From contig NC_092594.1 in the NCBI RefSeq assembly GCF_047663525.1, positions 40,086,001-40,150,000 of the forward strand: a stretch of 64,000 nt of DNA. The letters are read 5' to 3'. This document shows positions 23,361 through 34,756 of this stretch, one piece after another (position 1 is the stretch's first letter; each line of letters opens with the position of its first letter). The translations under genes and the position numbers were made by a program. The DNA comes from Anas platyrhynchos (taxonomy: Eukaryota > Chordata > Aves > Anseriformes > Anatidae). The notes under the pieces are model-generated. The model saw only the letters and a program-made list of their open reading frames with translations. It was not told where the DNA came from and made no database searches.

Positions 23361-24154
23361 CTTTGTGTTTCCTTCAGTCAGTTGCAAGGTTCTCTAGGCA
23401 GGCTGCAGTTTGTGGAGTTCTATATTTCTAAGTGCTTGGAATTCTAGATTTTTAGGTGCTTGAAATAGAGGGATATTTAGTAGAGGCTGCTGGCTCACTG
23501 GTTTTTGGGATGGTCACATATGCTCCTGTTTTTGAGCCATATTTTAATCTCTACACATATAAAAACACTTGTTTTAGTCCCCTGGAGAGTTTCACCAGCT
23601 TGATTACATGCTACACGTGGCTTGACAGTGTAGATGCAGCATTACCAAGAGACTGAGCAGGGTTGTATCAGAGTCTGCTCTTTCCTCTGCAAAAGGGTAA
23701 GTCTGTGATTGCCCCTGCCGAGGCTGCTGTGTGTGCATGTCTTTTTGGCATTTGTGGAGCTCAGTTGTTTTTTTTGTGTGTATGTTTTAAGTTTCTGTTT
23801 TTCTGAGCAGTAAATAGTGTGTTTGCTGAGCGTGGTTAGAAGGAGGAGGTGGGGAGCTGCTCAGGACTGGTAGGTTTGGTTTCTAGGAGTGTGCAGCAGC
23901 CCTCCTGTGCAATGCGACTGGTTGTTGGGTGGGAACGTTCCAGCTCATATGTCTTAAGCAATGTAGCTTGTGTAGTGTGTGTTGTGTGGCCTGGGCAGAG
24001 TTTGCTGTGGCGCTGTGAGCGTAGAATCTGAGTTAGAGCTGGTGAGCAGCTGAAGTACCGGAGCCGGGAAGAGAGAGGTCTTGCAGCAGGTACGCTGTGG
24101 CTGTGAGGTGCTTTAGAGCGTGCTTTTCTCTTGCCTCTGCAGGTGCTTTGTGCA

Positions 24155-24894
24155 CAGTCCAATCTCTTCTTAAATTCAGTCAGGCTCGATGCAGTGACCA
24201 CTTCCCTGGGGAGCCTGTTCCAGTGTGCAACCACTCTCTCTGTGAAGAACTTCCTCCTGATGTCAAGCCTAAACTTCCCCTGCCTCAGCTTAACCCTGTT
24301 CCCGCGGGTCCTGTCGCTGGTGTTAATGGAGAAAAGGTCTCCTGCCTCTCGACACCCCCTTACGAGGAAGTTGTAGACTGCGATGAGGTCTCCCCTCAGC
24401 CTCCTCTTCTCCAGGCTGAACAGGCCCAGTGCCCTCAGCCATTCCTCGTACGTCTTCCCCTCCAGGCCTTTCACCATCTTCGTAGCCCTCCTCTGGACAC
24501 TCTCCAACAGTTTCATGTCCTTTTTATACTGTGGTGCCCAGAACTGCACACAGTACTCGAGGTGAGGCCACACCAGCGCAGAGTAGAGCGGGACAATCAC
24601 CTCCCTCGACCTACTAGCGATGCCGTGCTTGATGCACCCCAGGACACGGTTGGCCCTCCTGGCTGCCAGGGCACACTGCCGGCTCATATTCAACTTGCTG
24701 TCTACCACGACCCCCAGATCCCTCTCTTCTAGGCTGCTCTCCAGCGTCTCATCGCCCAGTCTGTATGTGCAGCCAGGGTTTCCCCATCCCAGGTGCAGGA
24801 CCCGGCACTTGCTCTTATTGAACTTCATGCGGTTGGCGATCACCCAGCTCTCCAACCTATCCAGATCCCTCTGCAAGGCCTTTCCACCCTCATT
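24155..24894 (-). pseudogene. CR1 ORF2, C-terminal domain
   Basis: This is in the same frame as the reverse transcriptase after the in-frame stop. It has the CR1 post-RT blocks [42 protein letters not shown], a zinc-finger-like C/H region, and [18 protein letters not shown] near the end. The open frame reads on into array sequence as far as 23836, but those extra ~105 residues are not CR1. Confidence 0.9.
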
Positions 24895-25827
24895 TTAGTC
24901 CACAACTCCTCCAAGTTTGGTGTCATCGGCAAACTTGCTCAAAATAGCTTCTATTCCTACATCCAGATCGTTTATAAAAATATTGAAAAGTACCGGCCCT
25001 AAAATGGAGCCTTGAGGGACCCCACTAGTGACCGCCCGCCAGCCTGACGCAGCCCCATTCACCATAACCCTTTGGGCCCTGCCCGTTAGCCAATTGCTCA
25101 CCCACCGTATGATGTTTTTATTTAGCTGTATGCTGGACATTTTGTCCAGTAGGATCCTATGGGAAACCGTGTCAAAAGCCTTGCTGAAGTCCAAAAAAAT
25201 CACATCAGCTGGTTTCCCTTGGTCCACCATACGGGTGATCTTATCATAAAAGGAAATCAGGTTAGTTAGGCAGGACCTACCCTTCACAAACCCATGCTGG
25301 CTGGGACCAATGACTGCTTTGTCCCCCAGGTGCGCCTCAATACGTTCGAGAACCATCTTCTCCATGATTTTACCAGGCACTGACGTGAGACTGACAGGCC
25401 TGTAATTGCTAGGGTCTTCTTTCTGACCCTTCTTGAAAATCGGCACAACATTTGCTAGCTTCCAGTCTACCGGGACCTCTACAGACTCCCAGGATCGTTG
25501 AAAAATAATTGAGAGAGGTTCCGCGATGACGTCCGCCAGCTCTTTCAGCACCCGGGGATGAATCCCATCCGGACCCATGGACTTGTAGGGATCCAGGTGG
25601 AGTAGCAAATCCCGCACACGTTCAGGGTCGGTTGGGAGTTTGTCATCCCCACCGTCCCGGTCCTCCAGCTCAGGGCACCCTGGGTCCCGAAGCCCATCAT
25701 CGGCATTGAAGACAGAGGCAAAGAAGGCGTTAAGCATCTCTGCTTTGCCTATGTCATCGTCTGTGAGAAGACCTTCCCTATCAAGGAGCGGCCCTATGTA
25801 TTCTTTAGTTCTCCTTTTTCCATTCAC
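24895..25827 (-). pseudogene. CR1 ORF2, reverse transcriptase part
   Basis: The frame of 310 residues holds reverse transcriptase blocks in order: [32 protein letters not shown], a [15 protein letters not shown] block (catalytic D), [18 protein letters not shown], and KFADDTK with the catalytic FADD box. It stops at an in-frame TAA (24895-24897); the next domain continues downstream in the same frame. Apart from this stop the domain looks well preserved, so the insertion is not very old. Confidence 0.93.
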
Positions 25828-26729
25828 ATATCTAAAAAAAAACCCTTTTTATTTTCTCTAACAGACACAGCCAGCTTCAACTCTAGGTGTGCTTTAGCCA
25901 CATGAATTTTCTTCCTACGAACACGAACAGCATCCCTGTATTCTTTCCATGTCACCTGGCCCTCCTTCCAGTAGCGAAACACTCTCTGTTTCCGCCTAAT
26001 CTCCATAAGAATGTTCCTGGTCAGCCACAGCCTCCTGCCCCGCCTGCCTGACTTGCGATATTTAGGAACTGCCTGTTCTTGTGCTTCTAGGAGGCATCGC
26101 TTAAAGAATGACCAGCACTGGTGGACATCAAGGCCTTCAAGAGCAGCTTCCCAGGGGACCTTGCTGACTAGTTCCCCGAGCAGCCTGAAGTCCGCCTTTC
26201 CTATATCTAGGGATGAGGTTTTGGTGGCACTTTTCCTTCTGTCACCGTAAATTTTGAACTCAACCACTTCATGGTCACTATGACCGAGGCGGCCACCAAT
26301 CACCACATCTCCCACCAGACCCTCTCTGTTTTCTAGCAACAGGTCTAGGAGGGCACCTTTCCTAGTTGGCTCCGTTAGCACCTGCACCAAGAAGTTATCA
26401 TCTAGGTGCTTCATGAACCTCCTGGACTTGCTCGTGTCAGCCGTGTGGCACTCCCAGTTAATGTCTGGCAAGTTGAAGTCCCCCATAAGGACAAGGGGAG
26501 TTAATCTCGAGGCCTCTCTTAGTTCTGTAAAGAATAATTTATCGGCGCTATCGTCCTGGCCAGGCGGTCTGTAATAGACTCCCACAACGACATCCCCTTT
26601 ATTCGTTCGTCCCTTGATCCTTACCCAGAGGCTCTCAACTTTGCCATCGCCGACCTGAAGTTCCACACAGTCCAGCCCCTGCTTCACATACATCGCCACC
26701 CCACCACCTCGCCTACCCTGCCTGTTACA
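25824..26729 (-). pseudogene. CR1 ORF2, endonuclease part
   Basis: The open frame (ATG at 26699) shows endonuclease-type motifs: a VGVYYRPPG segment near residue 40, MGDFNLPDINWE near residue 72, and a GHSDHEVVEF segment near residue 138 carrying the catalytic S-D-H signature. The N-terminal part of the domain, expected further upstream, is missing because the element is truncated. The frame ends at 25824 after NKKGFF because of a shift at the homopolymer run; the reverse transcriptase continues in another frame. In LINEs this enzyme nicks the target DNA. This copy cannot be active. Confidence 0.9.
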
Positions 26730-26796
26730 GGTATGCCATCAGAGAGCTCATTCTGCCTGGGCTGCTTTTTGGGGTAAGCGCTTTGTTTTTCCTTCA
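26730..26796 (+). repeat. 67-bp remnant of an X module between two CR1 copies
   Basis: The sequence gtatgccatcagagagctc...gtaagcgctttgtttttccttca matches the X module at 45407-45473. It is cut on both sides by CR1. Confidence 0.85.
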
Positions 26797-27484
26797 CAGA
26801 ATCACAGAATTTCTAGGTTGGAAGAGACCTCAAGATCATCGAGTCCAACCTCTAACCTAACACTAACAGTCCCCACTAAACCATATCCCTAAGCTCTACA
26901 TCTAAACGTCTTTTGAAGACTTCCAGGGATGGTGACTCCACCACCTCCCTGGGCAGCCCGTTCCAGTGCCTAACAACCCTTTCAGTAAAGAAATTCTTCC
27001 TAACATCTAACCTAAAACTCCCCTGGCGTAACTTTAGCCCATTCCCCCTCGTCCTGTCACCAGGCACATGGGAGAACAGGCCAACCCCCACCTCTCTACA
27101 GCCTCCTTTAATGTACTTATACAGAGCAATAAGGTCACCCCTGAGCCTCTAGGCTGAACAAGCCCAGCTCCTTCAGCCGCTCCTCATAGGACTTGCTCTC
27201 CAGGCCCCTCACCAGCTTCGTCGCCCTTCTTTGGACCCGCTCAAGCACCTCGATGTCCTTCTTGTAGCGAGGGGCCCAAAACTGAACACAGTACTCGAGG
27301 TGCGGCCTCACCAGAGCCGAGTACAGGGGGACGATCACCTCCCTAGCCCTGCTGGTCACAGTGTTTCTGATACAAGCCAGGATGCCGTTGGCCTTCTTGG
27401 CCACCTGAGCACACTGCTGGCTCATATTCAGCCGACTGTCCACCATCACTCCCAGGTCCTTCTCTGCCTGGCAGCTCTCCAACC
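26797..27484 (-). mobile_element. 5'-truncated CR1 LINE with intact 3' end
   Basis: The minus-strand 3' end is complete: two copies of the ATTCTGTG-type 8-bp repeat (26797-26812 on the plus strand) followed by the conserved CR1 3' UTR. Coding remnants are C-terminal ORF2 blocks in two pieces (27135-27482 and 26876-27091), broken near 27135. It sits between ...ttccttca and cagtcagttgcagg, so any target duplication is at most CA. It differs in sequence from the neighbouring CR1 and is a separate insertion. Confidence 0.95.
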
Positions 27485-28580
27485 AGTCAGTTGCAGGGTT
27501 CTTTAGGTGGGTCAGAGTCTATGGACTGATGCGTTTTCAAGTAGAAACCGGTACGCATATCTTTTTGAGTTGGTAACTGGTAGGATCTGTCACTGTAAAG
27601 CAATGTAGTAGTAGGTGCCTGTATTGCACGCAGCTCTTCCTCAGGTGAGTAGTTGTTATGGCAGTTTTACGGATAGTATGGTGATGTTACTTTGTGTGTT
27701 TGCTTTGTGGTTCTGGGTCCCTTCTGATTTTTGCAGAATTACGGGGCTTTCTGTGAGTCTTTGCCTGTATGTCAAATATTATCAAAGTCAAAACCTTGCT
27801 GTTAAAGTGATGCAGCAGGGTTTAGTTGAAATGTATCATGGAAGCTCCCTGTGTGAGCATGTGTCTGAAAATGGCAGCAGTGGGCACGTAAGGGGTAGTC
27901 TGTTTCAAGTTTAGGGACAGTTTGTTATATTTCTGGAGCTTTTGCCTGTGTGTTTTCTGTCTGTCGAGTGTTCAGACCTTGCAACCTTCTAGTCTTGATG
28001 TCCTTGAATTTACGTATTAGAAGTACATTTATGAGGGGTTGCCAGGTACGTTGTTTTTGGGAAACCGTGGGGTATGGTTCCTTGAGTGCGTAAGTGCAGT
28101 AGTGCCAAGAGAGTGAGCAGGGCCACCTTCTTCATCTCTGCAGAATAAGTCTGTTCGGGCACACTTCTCAGGTAAATGTAGTGAGCAGATGAGGTAAAGG
28201 AGCTGGGAACAGAGAGGTATTGCACCGTAGCATGTTGCATCAGTAGTAGTCAGCGTTGCGGAGGAGGTGGGTGTCAGGGCTGGTGTGCTAGTGAATGCTG
28301 GTTCTCTGTTTTTGCAAGTGATGATGAACCTGTTTGACGTAATTCCATTTGAAAAAGTTCCAGTTACTGGCCTGGTCGTGTTGTCCTTTCAATGTTAAAA
28401 GCTGCAGCAAAAGCATGGGGATTGTTGCTTCTAGAAACACCACAGGTCACCTGTCTGCTCTCTGCATGTTTTTCAAGTAAAGCAGATCTTAAAAAAAAAT
28501 AAAAAATAAAAAATAAAAAGCAGCTGCTTCTGCTCCTGCTTTCTTTCTACTTCCTTGTGCTTTGCCCCTCCCTTTTTCCA

Positions 28581-28680
28581 GGTGATTGGGTTTGGGTGCT
28601 GGGCGGGGCCAAATGGTATATGAGCCCCAGGCATGGCATTAGAGAGCTCCTTCTGCATGGGCTGCTCCTTGGGGTAGGTG
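28581..28680 (+). promoter_or_regulatory. Promoter-like cluster, Y module copy 6
   Basis: ATTGG at 28585-28589, GGGCGGGG at 28601-28608, TATATGA at 28617-28623. The donor-like site is GTAGGT. Confidence 0.5.
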
Positions 28681-30374
28681 CTTTGTTTTTCCTTTAGTCA
28701 GTTGCAGGGTTCTCTAGGCAGGCTGGAGTCTATAGATTGCTAGAATTTTTAAGTGCTTGGAATTTACTTAATAGAGGAATGTTTAGTAGAGGTTTGTGGC
28801 TTATTGTTTTTTAGGATGGTGCGATACTCCTCTGTTTTTGAGATGCACTTTAATCTCTAGATGTATAAACCCACTCGTTTTATTCTGCAGAGGACTAAAA
28901 CCAGCTTGATTACCGGCTACATGTGGCTTGACAGCGTAGATGCAGCATTACCAAGAGACTGAGCAGAGTTGTATCAGAGTCACCTTTTCATCTGCAAAGG
29001 GTAAGTCTGTGATTACCCCTGCCAGGGCTGCTGTGTGCGCATGTCTTTTTGGCATTTGTGGAGCTTGGTTGTTTTTTTTTTGTGTGTGTGTGTGTGTATG
29101 TTCTAACTTTATTTTTTTTTTGAGGGGTGAATAGTGTGTGTGCTGAGCGTGGTTGGCAGGAGGAAGTGGGGAGCTGCTCAGGACTGGTAGGTTTGGTTTC
29201 TAGGAGTGTGCAGCATCCTTCCTGTGCGATGCGACTGATTGTTGGGCGGGAACGTTCCAGCTTTTGTGTGTCTTAGGCAATGTAGCTTGTGTAGTGTGTG
29301 TTGTGTGGCCTGGGCAGAGTTTGCTGTGGCGCTGTGAGCGTAGAATCTGAGTTAGAGCTGGTGAGCAGCTGAAGTACCGGAGCCGGGAAGAGAGAGGTCT
29401 TGCAGCAGGTACGCTGTGGCTGTGAGGTGCTTTAGAGTGTGCTTTTCTCTTGCCTCTGCAGGTGCTTTGTGCAGTTGTGGAGAGGGAAAGGAAATCCTCA
29501 TGTCACGAAGCTCTGCGGGAAGGTGAGTGTTGTCAGCCTGGTCATCCCTTATCTGAAGCGAAGGGAAGACTCTCAGGTGTTTCCCTCAGAGGGTCCGAGG
29601 TGAGACTGTTTGGGATAGAGGAGCAGTGTGGCAGGTGGGTGCTTGCAAGCACAGTGGTCATTTTGTCCTTTTGTGTTCCCCGGTGGTGTGGATGATGCTG
29701 GCCGCTCCTTTCAAGCTTGGACCTAATTTGCAGGTCCAGAGGCAAGTGGCCTGCTGTTTTGAAAGGATAAAAGTAAAGCTGGGGTCGCTTATGTTGTTGA
29801 GGAATGGGTGGTACTGCTGGCAGCTGAATGTTTATCTTCTGCCTGTGTTTTTCCCTTGTTAAGGCTGAAATGCAGTGTGCAGTGCAGGACCTCTCGACCC
29901 AAGCTGCCTCTGCAGTGACTCTGGTGCGTGATGAGCAGAGGTAGCTGTTGTTTTTGGGGCGCGATTGTCACTGCAGTTATTTTCCTACATCCAATAGAGT
30001 ACAGTTCCAGTTTGCCTTTTAGAGGCGCTATAAGTGGGTGAAGAGAACAGATGGAAGCATGTGCCACGTGGGGTAGGCAGGCGGCTGAGGTACAGGAGGG
30101 GATGAGAGTATGTGATTTTTGTCTGGGGACGAAATGGAATTAATTTTGTTGGTGTATAATGTGTTCTGCACCTAGATTTTTCTTTCAATGTGAATAAAAG
30201 TTTGAGCTAATTCCAGTTAAGAAAGTTCCAGTTACTTGCTGGGTCGTGTTGTCTTTTTAATATTCAAAGCTGCAGCAAAAGCATGGGGATTATTGCTTCT
30301 AGAAACACCCCAGTTTTCTTATCTGCAGTCTGCATGCTGTTGAGCTAAAGCAGACTAAAAAATAAATACAGGAA

Positions 30375-30400
<26 letters not shown>
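30375..30400 (+). repeat. (CA)n microsatellite in W leader
   Basis: About 13 CA repeats lie in the A-rich stretch before W. The duplicate at 48364-48391 has a slightly different length, which accounts for part of the 2-bp offset change between the 18-kb copies. Confidence 0.9.
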
Positions 30401-30405
<5 letters not shown>

Positions 30406-33038
30406 ATAATAACAAAAAAACCCAACACCATTGGCTGACTTGTTGTGAACGCAACGATCATTTAATCCCTTTGTTTTCACAGGTGGTGTGGATGATACTG
30501 GTTGCACTGTTGGAGCTTGGATTCGGAGAGGAAGAGGTGAGCAGAACCGTATGTTGCATCAGCAGTAGTCAGCATTGTGGAGGAGGTGGGCATCATGGCC
30601 GGCGTGCTAGTGAATGCTGGTACTCTGTTTTTTGCAGCTGATGATGAGCCTGGCAATTGACTAAGATGACAATCAGTGCCCGTGCATTTCTTGAGGCGGT
30701 GGGACTTTGCCATCCAGCAACCTGAGAGCTAAGTTGGGGGGCACCTGGTATTTGCATATGTGGGGTGGCTAATGGGAGCTGGGAGCCAGAGCAGCATTGA
30801 GCCAGCTGGCTGAATAGACTTGGTGTCACTGTGAGGGTGGTTGAGGCTGGGTCACGTTCAAGCTGCTTGTGGCTGGGTCACCAGGCTAATAGAAGAAGCG
30901 GGATTATTTTGTAGCGTGAGTGCGTGCGCCAGGCAGGACAGTTTCCTTCAGTTTGTCTGTCTTGTGGTGTTGCTTCTGCAGTGTCTGTTCTGTGCTTCTC
31001 GGGTCTTGATATCCTCCTGGCTTTTTAGACCGGACTGACCAGGCAGGCGACTTGGTAGTTGTGCAGAAGGGCCTCAATGCTTGTTTTGTCCTCATGGCTC
31101 TGATCAAGCAGTGACTGCAAGACAAGAAGTGCTCGAAAGTGCAGATCTGTTTCAGGTCTTGTGCATCATATTCGGTTTGAGATCGCGTCTGTTTCCATCC
31201 TCACTCTTGCAGAAGTCATCTGGGCCGCATCAGGAGCTCTTGCTTGGGAATTGATTTCCTAAGCGTCTTCTTAGGGGGTTTTCAGTCCCCATCCTTCTGG
31301 TCTCTTGTCTTGAAGGCAGGCTTTTTAGGCCTCCATCATCCCAGTTCTGGCAGTTGCTTCCAGTCGCGTGTGGTGACATTTGAGTCTCTCCTGGGGTCTG
31401 GTGCAGAGCACCTGTTCTGACTTGCTGTTGCCCTAGAGCTTTCCTTTTGGGGGTCACTTTTTCTTGCGCCTAGTGTTGTGTGTTTCGTTTGTAGTGTTTG
31501 TGGCGTGCCTGTGTGTGTACGTGTTTGGTCTGGAGCTGTCCTGCCTGGCAGTTAGTGATTAATGTGGCAGTGCATGGGTGTACTAATACATTGATGGGAC
31601 TGTGTTGGCGAAGACATCCGGTCTGCCTCTGGGCACGTACTGAAGGGCAGCTGGCACAGTCGTGTCTGGTGGTTGGCAGCTGTGGATTTGGGAGAGTATA
31701 TCTGCTTGTGAGCAGCTGTGTGCATAGTGCTTGAACGGTGTGCTTGAGGAGGTCTGTTGAATCTTGAAAGCTTACAGATATGGGGTTTTGAAATGTTTAT
31801 TTTTATTTCTTTCCTGTCCCCAGTAGAGTGTAAACGCTAGGAGGAGCCTGTCACAGGAAAGAGCTCCTTCTGGAACTGTTCAGCACTCAGTAGGCAACTT
31901 TTGTTTAATTTGTTTAAGGTGAAACACAGTGTACAACACGGGACTTGACCATAGCTGCTTTTGGCAAGGTGAGCGATGAACAGATGTAGCAGGTACTTCA
32001 GGGGTGCAGTTGTCACTGCAGTTACTTAACTACACAAAGTACAGTAAAAATCCTGTTTATATTTCAGGGGTGTTGTAGCTGGCCTAAGAGAGTAGATGGA
32101 AGCATCTTCCTTGAGGGCAGGTGAGGGGGCCGAGGTAAGGGAGCAGCTGAGAGTAACTGTCCCAGCTGTGCTGTGGCTTTGGGTGCTGCTTCAGTCTATG
32201 CTTTTGTTTCTCTTTTGCAGGTGTGTCGCACAGGCTGAGTGGGGCCAAGCTGCACTCTGAGGAGCAGCACGAGAAGGGTGGGCTGGTTGTGAGCTGGATT
32301 GGAGCAGAACTGCCAAGTAGCACGAGGTGAGTGCGAAGGGTATCCATCTTGCTTTGCAGGTGCCATGGCAGGCTCTCCACAGAAGCGGTTGAGGTTTGGA
32401 GAAGAGGTTGCAGATGATCAAGGAGCGACACGTGCAGGGATGGCTTGAAAAGGGTATGGCTGCTTTCTCTTCTGTTTATCAGGTGTCCCAGGCAATGTGG
32501 GGTGTGATGTTAGCGTTTAGAATCGGAACAAAGCAGGTGCTGATGGTGGTCTTCTTTGGTAGGCAAAGAGGTGCTCGAAGCCCTGTCTTGTGTAGCCTGA
32601 GCACTCCTCGCTGAGTATGAAGCATGCTTTCCAGCAGTTCCCAAAACTGTGTTGAAGCTGAAATGCTGTGTCTGTTTTTTTGTGTTGGGGTTGCACCTTG
32701 GTGAGTGTAGGGATGGGTTTTAATTCAGTGCAGCGGAGGGCCTGGCCCCAGTGTCCTGTAGTGTGTTTTGACCCATCAGCATAGCCTTTTGGTTCTCAGG
32801 TAGCCTACTTAAGTAAGTGATTTTTCCTGTGAGTGGTATGGAATTTATTTAGTTTTTTTTTTGGTGTGTAATCAGTTCTGCTGTTAGATTTTTCTTTCTA
32901 CGTAATTAAAAGATCTGGAGAAAAAGAAAAGGTACATTATTTTTGGAAAACTGTGGCGTAGAGTTTCTTGACCACATAAGTGCAGCAGTGCCTAGAGAGT
33001 GAGCAGGCTCACCTTCTCTGCAGAATAAGTCTGCCCGG

Positions 33039-33618
33039 GCCCATTTCGGCGCGGCGCCGCCCGGGCCCATTTCGGCGCGGCGCCGCCGGGGCCCATTTCG
33101 GCGCGGCGCCGCCGGGGCCCATTTCGGCGCGGCGCCGCCGGGGCCCATTTCGGCGCGGCGCCGCCGGGGCCCATTTCGGCGCGGCGCCGCCGGGGCCCAT
33201 TTCGGCGCGGCGCCGCCGGGGCCCATTTCGGCGCGGCGCCGCCGGGGCCCATTTCGGCGCGGCGCCGCCGGGGCCCATTTCGGCGCGGCGCCGCCGGGGC
33301 CCATTTCGGCGCGGCGCCGCCGGGGCCCATTTCGGCGCGGCGCCGCCGGGGCCCATTTCGGCGCGGCGCCGCCCGGGCCCATTTCGGCGCGGCGCCGCCC
33401 GGGCCCATTTCGGCGCGGCGCCGCCCGGGCCCATTTCGGCGCGGCGCCGCCCGGGCCCATTTCGGCGCGGCGCCGCCCGGGCCCATTTCGGCGCGGCGCC
33501 GCCCGGGCCCATTTCGGCGCGGCGCCGCCCGGGCCCATTTCGGCGCGGCGCCGCCCGGGCCCATTTCGGCGCGGCGCCGCCCGGGCCCATTTCGGCGCGG
33601 CGCCGCCCGGGCCCATTT
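33039..33618 (+). repeat. 26-bp CpG-rich minisatellite, 22 copies with a variant block
   Basis: There are 22 full units (33039-33610) plus a partial one. Units 1 and 13-22 end GCCCGG; units 2-12 (33065-33350) all end GCCGGG, a C->G change that removes CCCGGG. The sharp block boundary indicates local amplification of one variant unit. No stop codon occurs in most frames, which produces long artefactual reading frames on both strands. Confidence 0.97.
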
Positions 33619-34053
33619 GTCATGTGGAGCTACTGAGCAGCTGAGGTAAAGGAGCTGGTAACAGAGGGGTATTGCTCAACTGTATTTTGCATCAGTAGCA
33701 GTGAGCGTTGTCCAAGAGGTAGCTATCAGGGCTGGCATGCTAGTGAATGCTGGTTCTCTGTTTTTGCAAGTGATGGTGAACCTGTTTGACATAATTCCAT
33801 TTGAAAAAGTTTCAGTTTCTTGAATGGTTGTGCTGTTCTTTCAATATTAAAAGCTGCAGCAAAAGCATAGGGATTGTTGCTTCTAGAAACACCCCAGGTC
33901 TCTTGTCTGCTCTCTGCACGTTGTTTAGGTAAAACTGATTTAAAAAAAATACAGGAAACACACACAGACAAAAAACAAACAAACAAACAAAAAAACCGCA
34001 GTTGGCTGACTTGTTGTGAACGCAATGATCATTTAATCCCTTTGTTTTCCCAG

Positions 34054-34157
34054 GTGGTGTGGATGATACTGGCTGCACTGTTGGAGCTTGGACTCGGAGA
34101 GGAACACATGAGCACAATCGTATGTTGCATCAGTAGTAGTCAGCATTGTGGAGAAGG
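34054..34157 (+). other. Candidate exon W1 (unit 7)
   Basis: It is preceded by ttgttttcccag and followed by GTGAGC. Related exon-like pieces start every W module. A similar but diverged GGTGGTGTGGATGATGCTGG piece lies in Z, so W and Z are paralogous. Splicing is predicted, not shown. Confidence 0.4.
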
Positions 34158-34730
34158 TGAGCAATGGGGCTGGCGTCCTAGTGAATGCTGTTTCTCTGTT
34201 TTTGCAGCTGATGATGAGCCTGGCAATTGACTAAGATGACAATCAGTGCCCGTGCATTTCTTGAGGCGGTGGGACTTTGCCATCCAGCAACTTGAGAGCT
34301 AAGTTGGGGGGCACCTGGTATTTGCATATGTGGGGTGGCTAATGGGAGCTGGGAGCCAGAGCAGCATGGAGCCAGCTGGCTGAATATACTTGGTGCTACT
34401 GTGAGGGTTGTTGAGGCTGGGTCACGTTCAGGCTGCTTGTGGCTGGGTCAGCAGGCTAATAGAAGAGGCAGGATTATTTTGTAGCGTGAGTGCGTGCACC
34501 AGGCGGGACAGTTTCCTTCAGTTTGTCTGTCTTGTGGTGTTGCTTCTGCAGTGTCTGTTCTGTGCTTCTCGGGTCTTGATATCCTCCTGGCTTTTTAGAC
34601 CGGACTGACCAGGCAGGCGACTTGGTAGCTGTGCAGAAGGGCCTCAATGCTTGTTTTGTCCTCATGGCTCTGATCCGAGCACTTCTTGTCTTGCAGTCGC
34701 TGCTTGAAGTGCCGATCTGTTTGAGGTCTT

Positions 34731-34756
34731 GCGATCTCAAACCGAATATGATGCAC
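34731..34756 (-). other. 26-bp micro-inversion (inversion 2, derived orientation)
   Basis: The segment is the exact reverse complement of 31161-31186 while the flanks (aggtctt... and ..tttccatcctcactc) stay direct. It is present in the five short units only: 34731, 38506 (one mismatch), 41817, 52302 and 55457. The standard orientation is seen at 5160, 11180, 17126, 19815, 20034, 31161, 44501, 49149 and 59249 (approximate starts). Confidence 0.9.

Larger units (their letters stand above)
21780..24154 (+). repeat. Array unit 5 (X-M-Y-Z), cut by CR1
   Basis: X lies near 22010, M (one degenerate 26-bp repeat) at 22825, Y at 23265, and Z runs to the first bases of its exon (gtgctttgtgc), where CR1 sequence begins. 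The W-to-R part of this unit is missing; after the CR1 the array resumes in an X module. Confidence 0.8.
24155..26729 (-). mobile_element. CR1 LINE fragment, truncated at both ends
   Basis: On the minus strand this encodes, in order, part of an AP-like endonuclease, a reverse transcriptase and a C-terminal domain of CR1 ORF2. The copy starts inside the endonuclease and stops within the last ORF2 codons at 24155, so the 3' UTR and terminal 8-bp repeats are absent, which is unusual for a LINE copied from its 3' end. There is a frameshift at an A-run near 25830-25850 and one in-frame stop at 24895-24897. The right junction shares CAG with the flanking array. Confidence 0.95.
27485..32910 (+). 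repeat. Array unit 6 (X-M0-Y-Z-W-V-U-T-S-R)
   Basis: The M site at about 28145 has no 26-bp repeat (aataagtctgttcgggcacac). Y is near 28585, Z at 29460, W at 30482, V at 31150, S at 32220 and R at 32480. It matches unit 11 at a constant offset of 17987-17989, with very few differences. It ends with ATTAAA at 32905-32910 instead of AATAAA. Confidence 0.85.

Noticed and set aside
24097-24732. 211-residue plus-strand reading frame
   Set aside because: Antisense shadow of the CR1 C-terminal coding region.
26797-27484. Target-site duplication around the second CR1
   Set aside because: At most CA is shared, which is also the element's own end; not distinguishable from chance.
32906-33636. Long reading frames on both strands over the 26-bp arrays (also 36473-37419, 40252-40730, 50893-51215, 54048-54370)
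   Set aside because: The 26-bp unit has no stop codon in most frames, so any tandem array gives a 26-residue repeating peptide in several frames. Length simply tracks repeat number.
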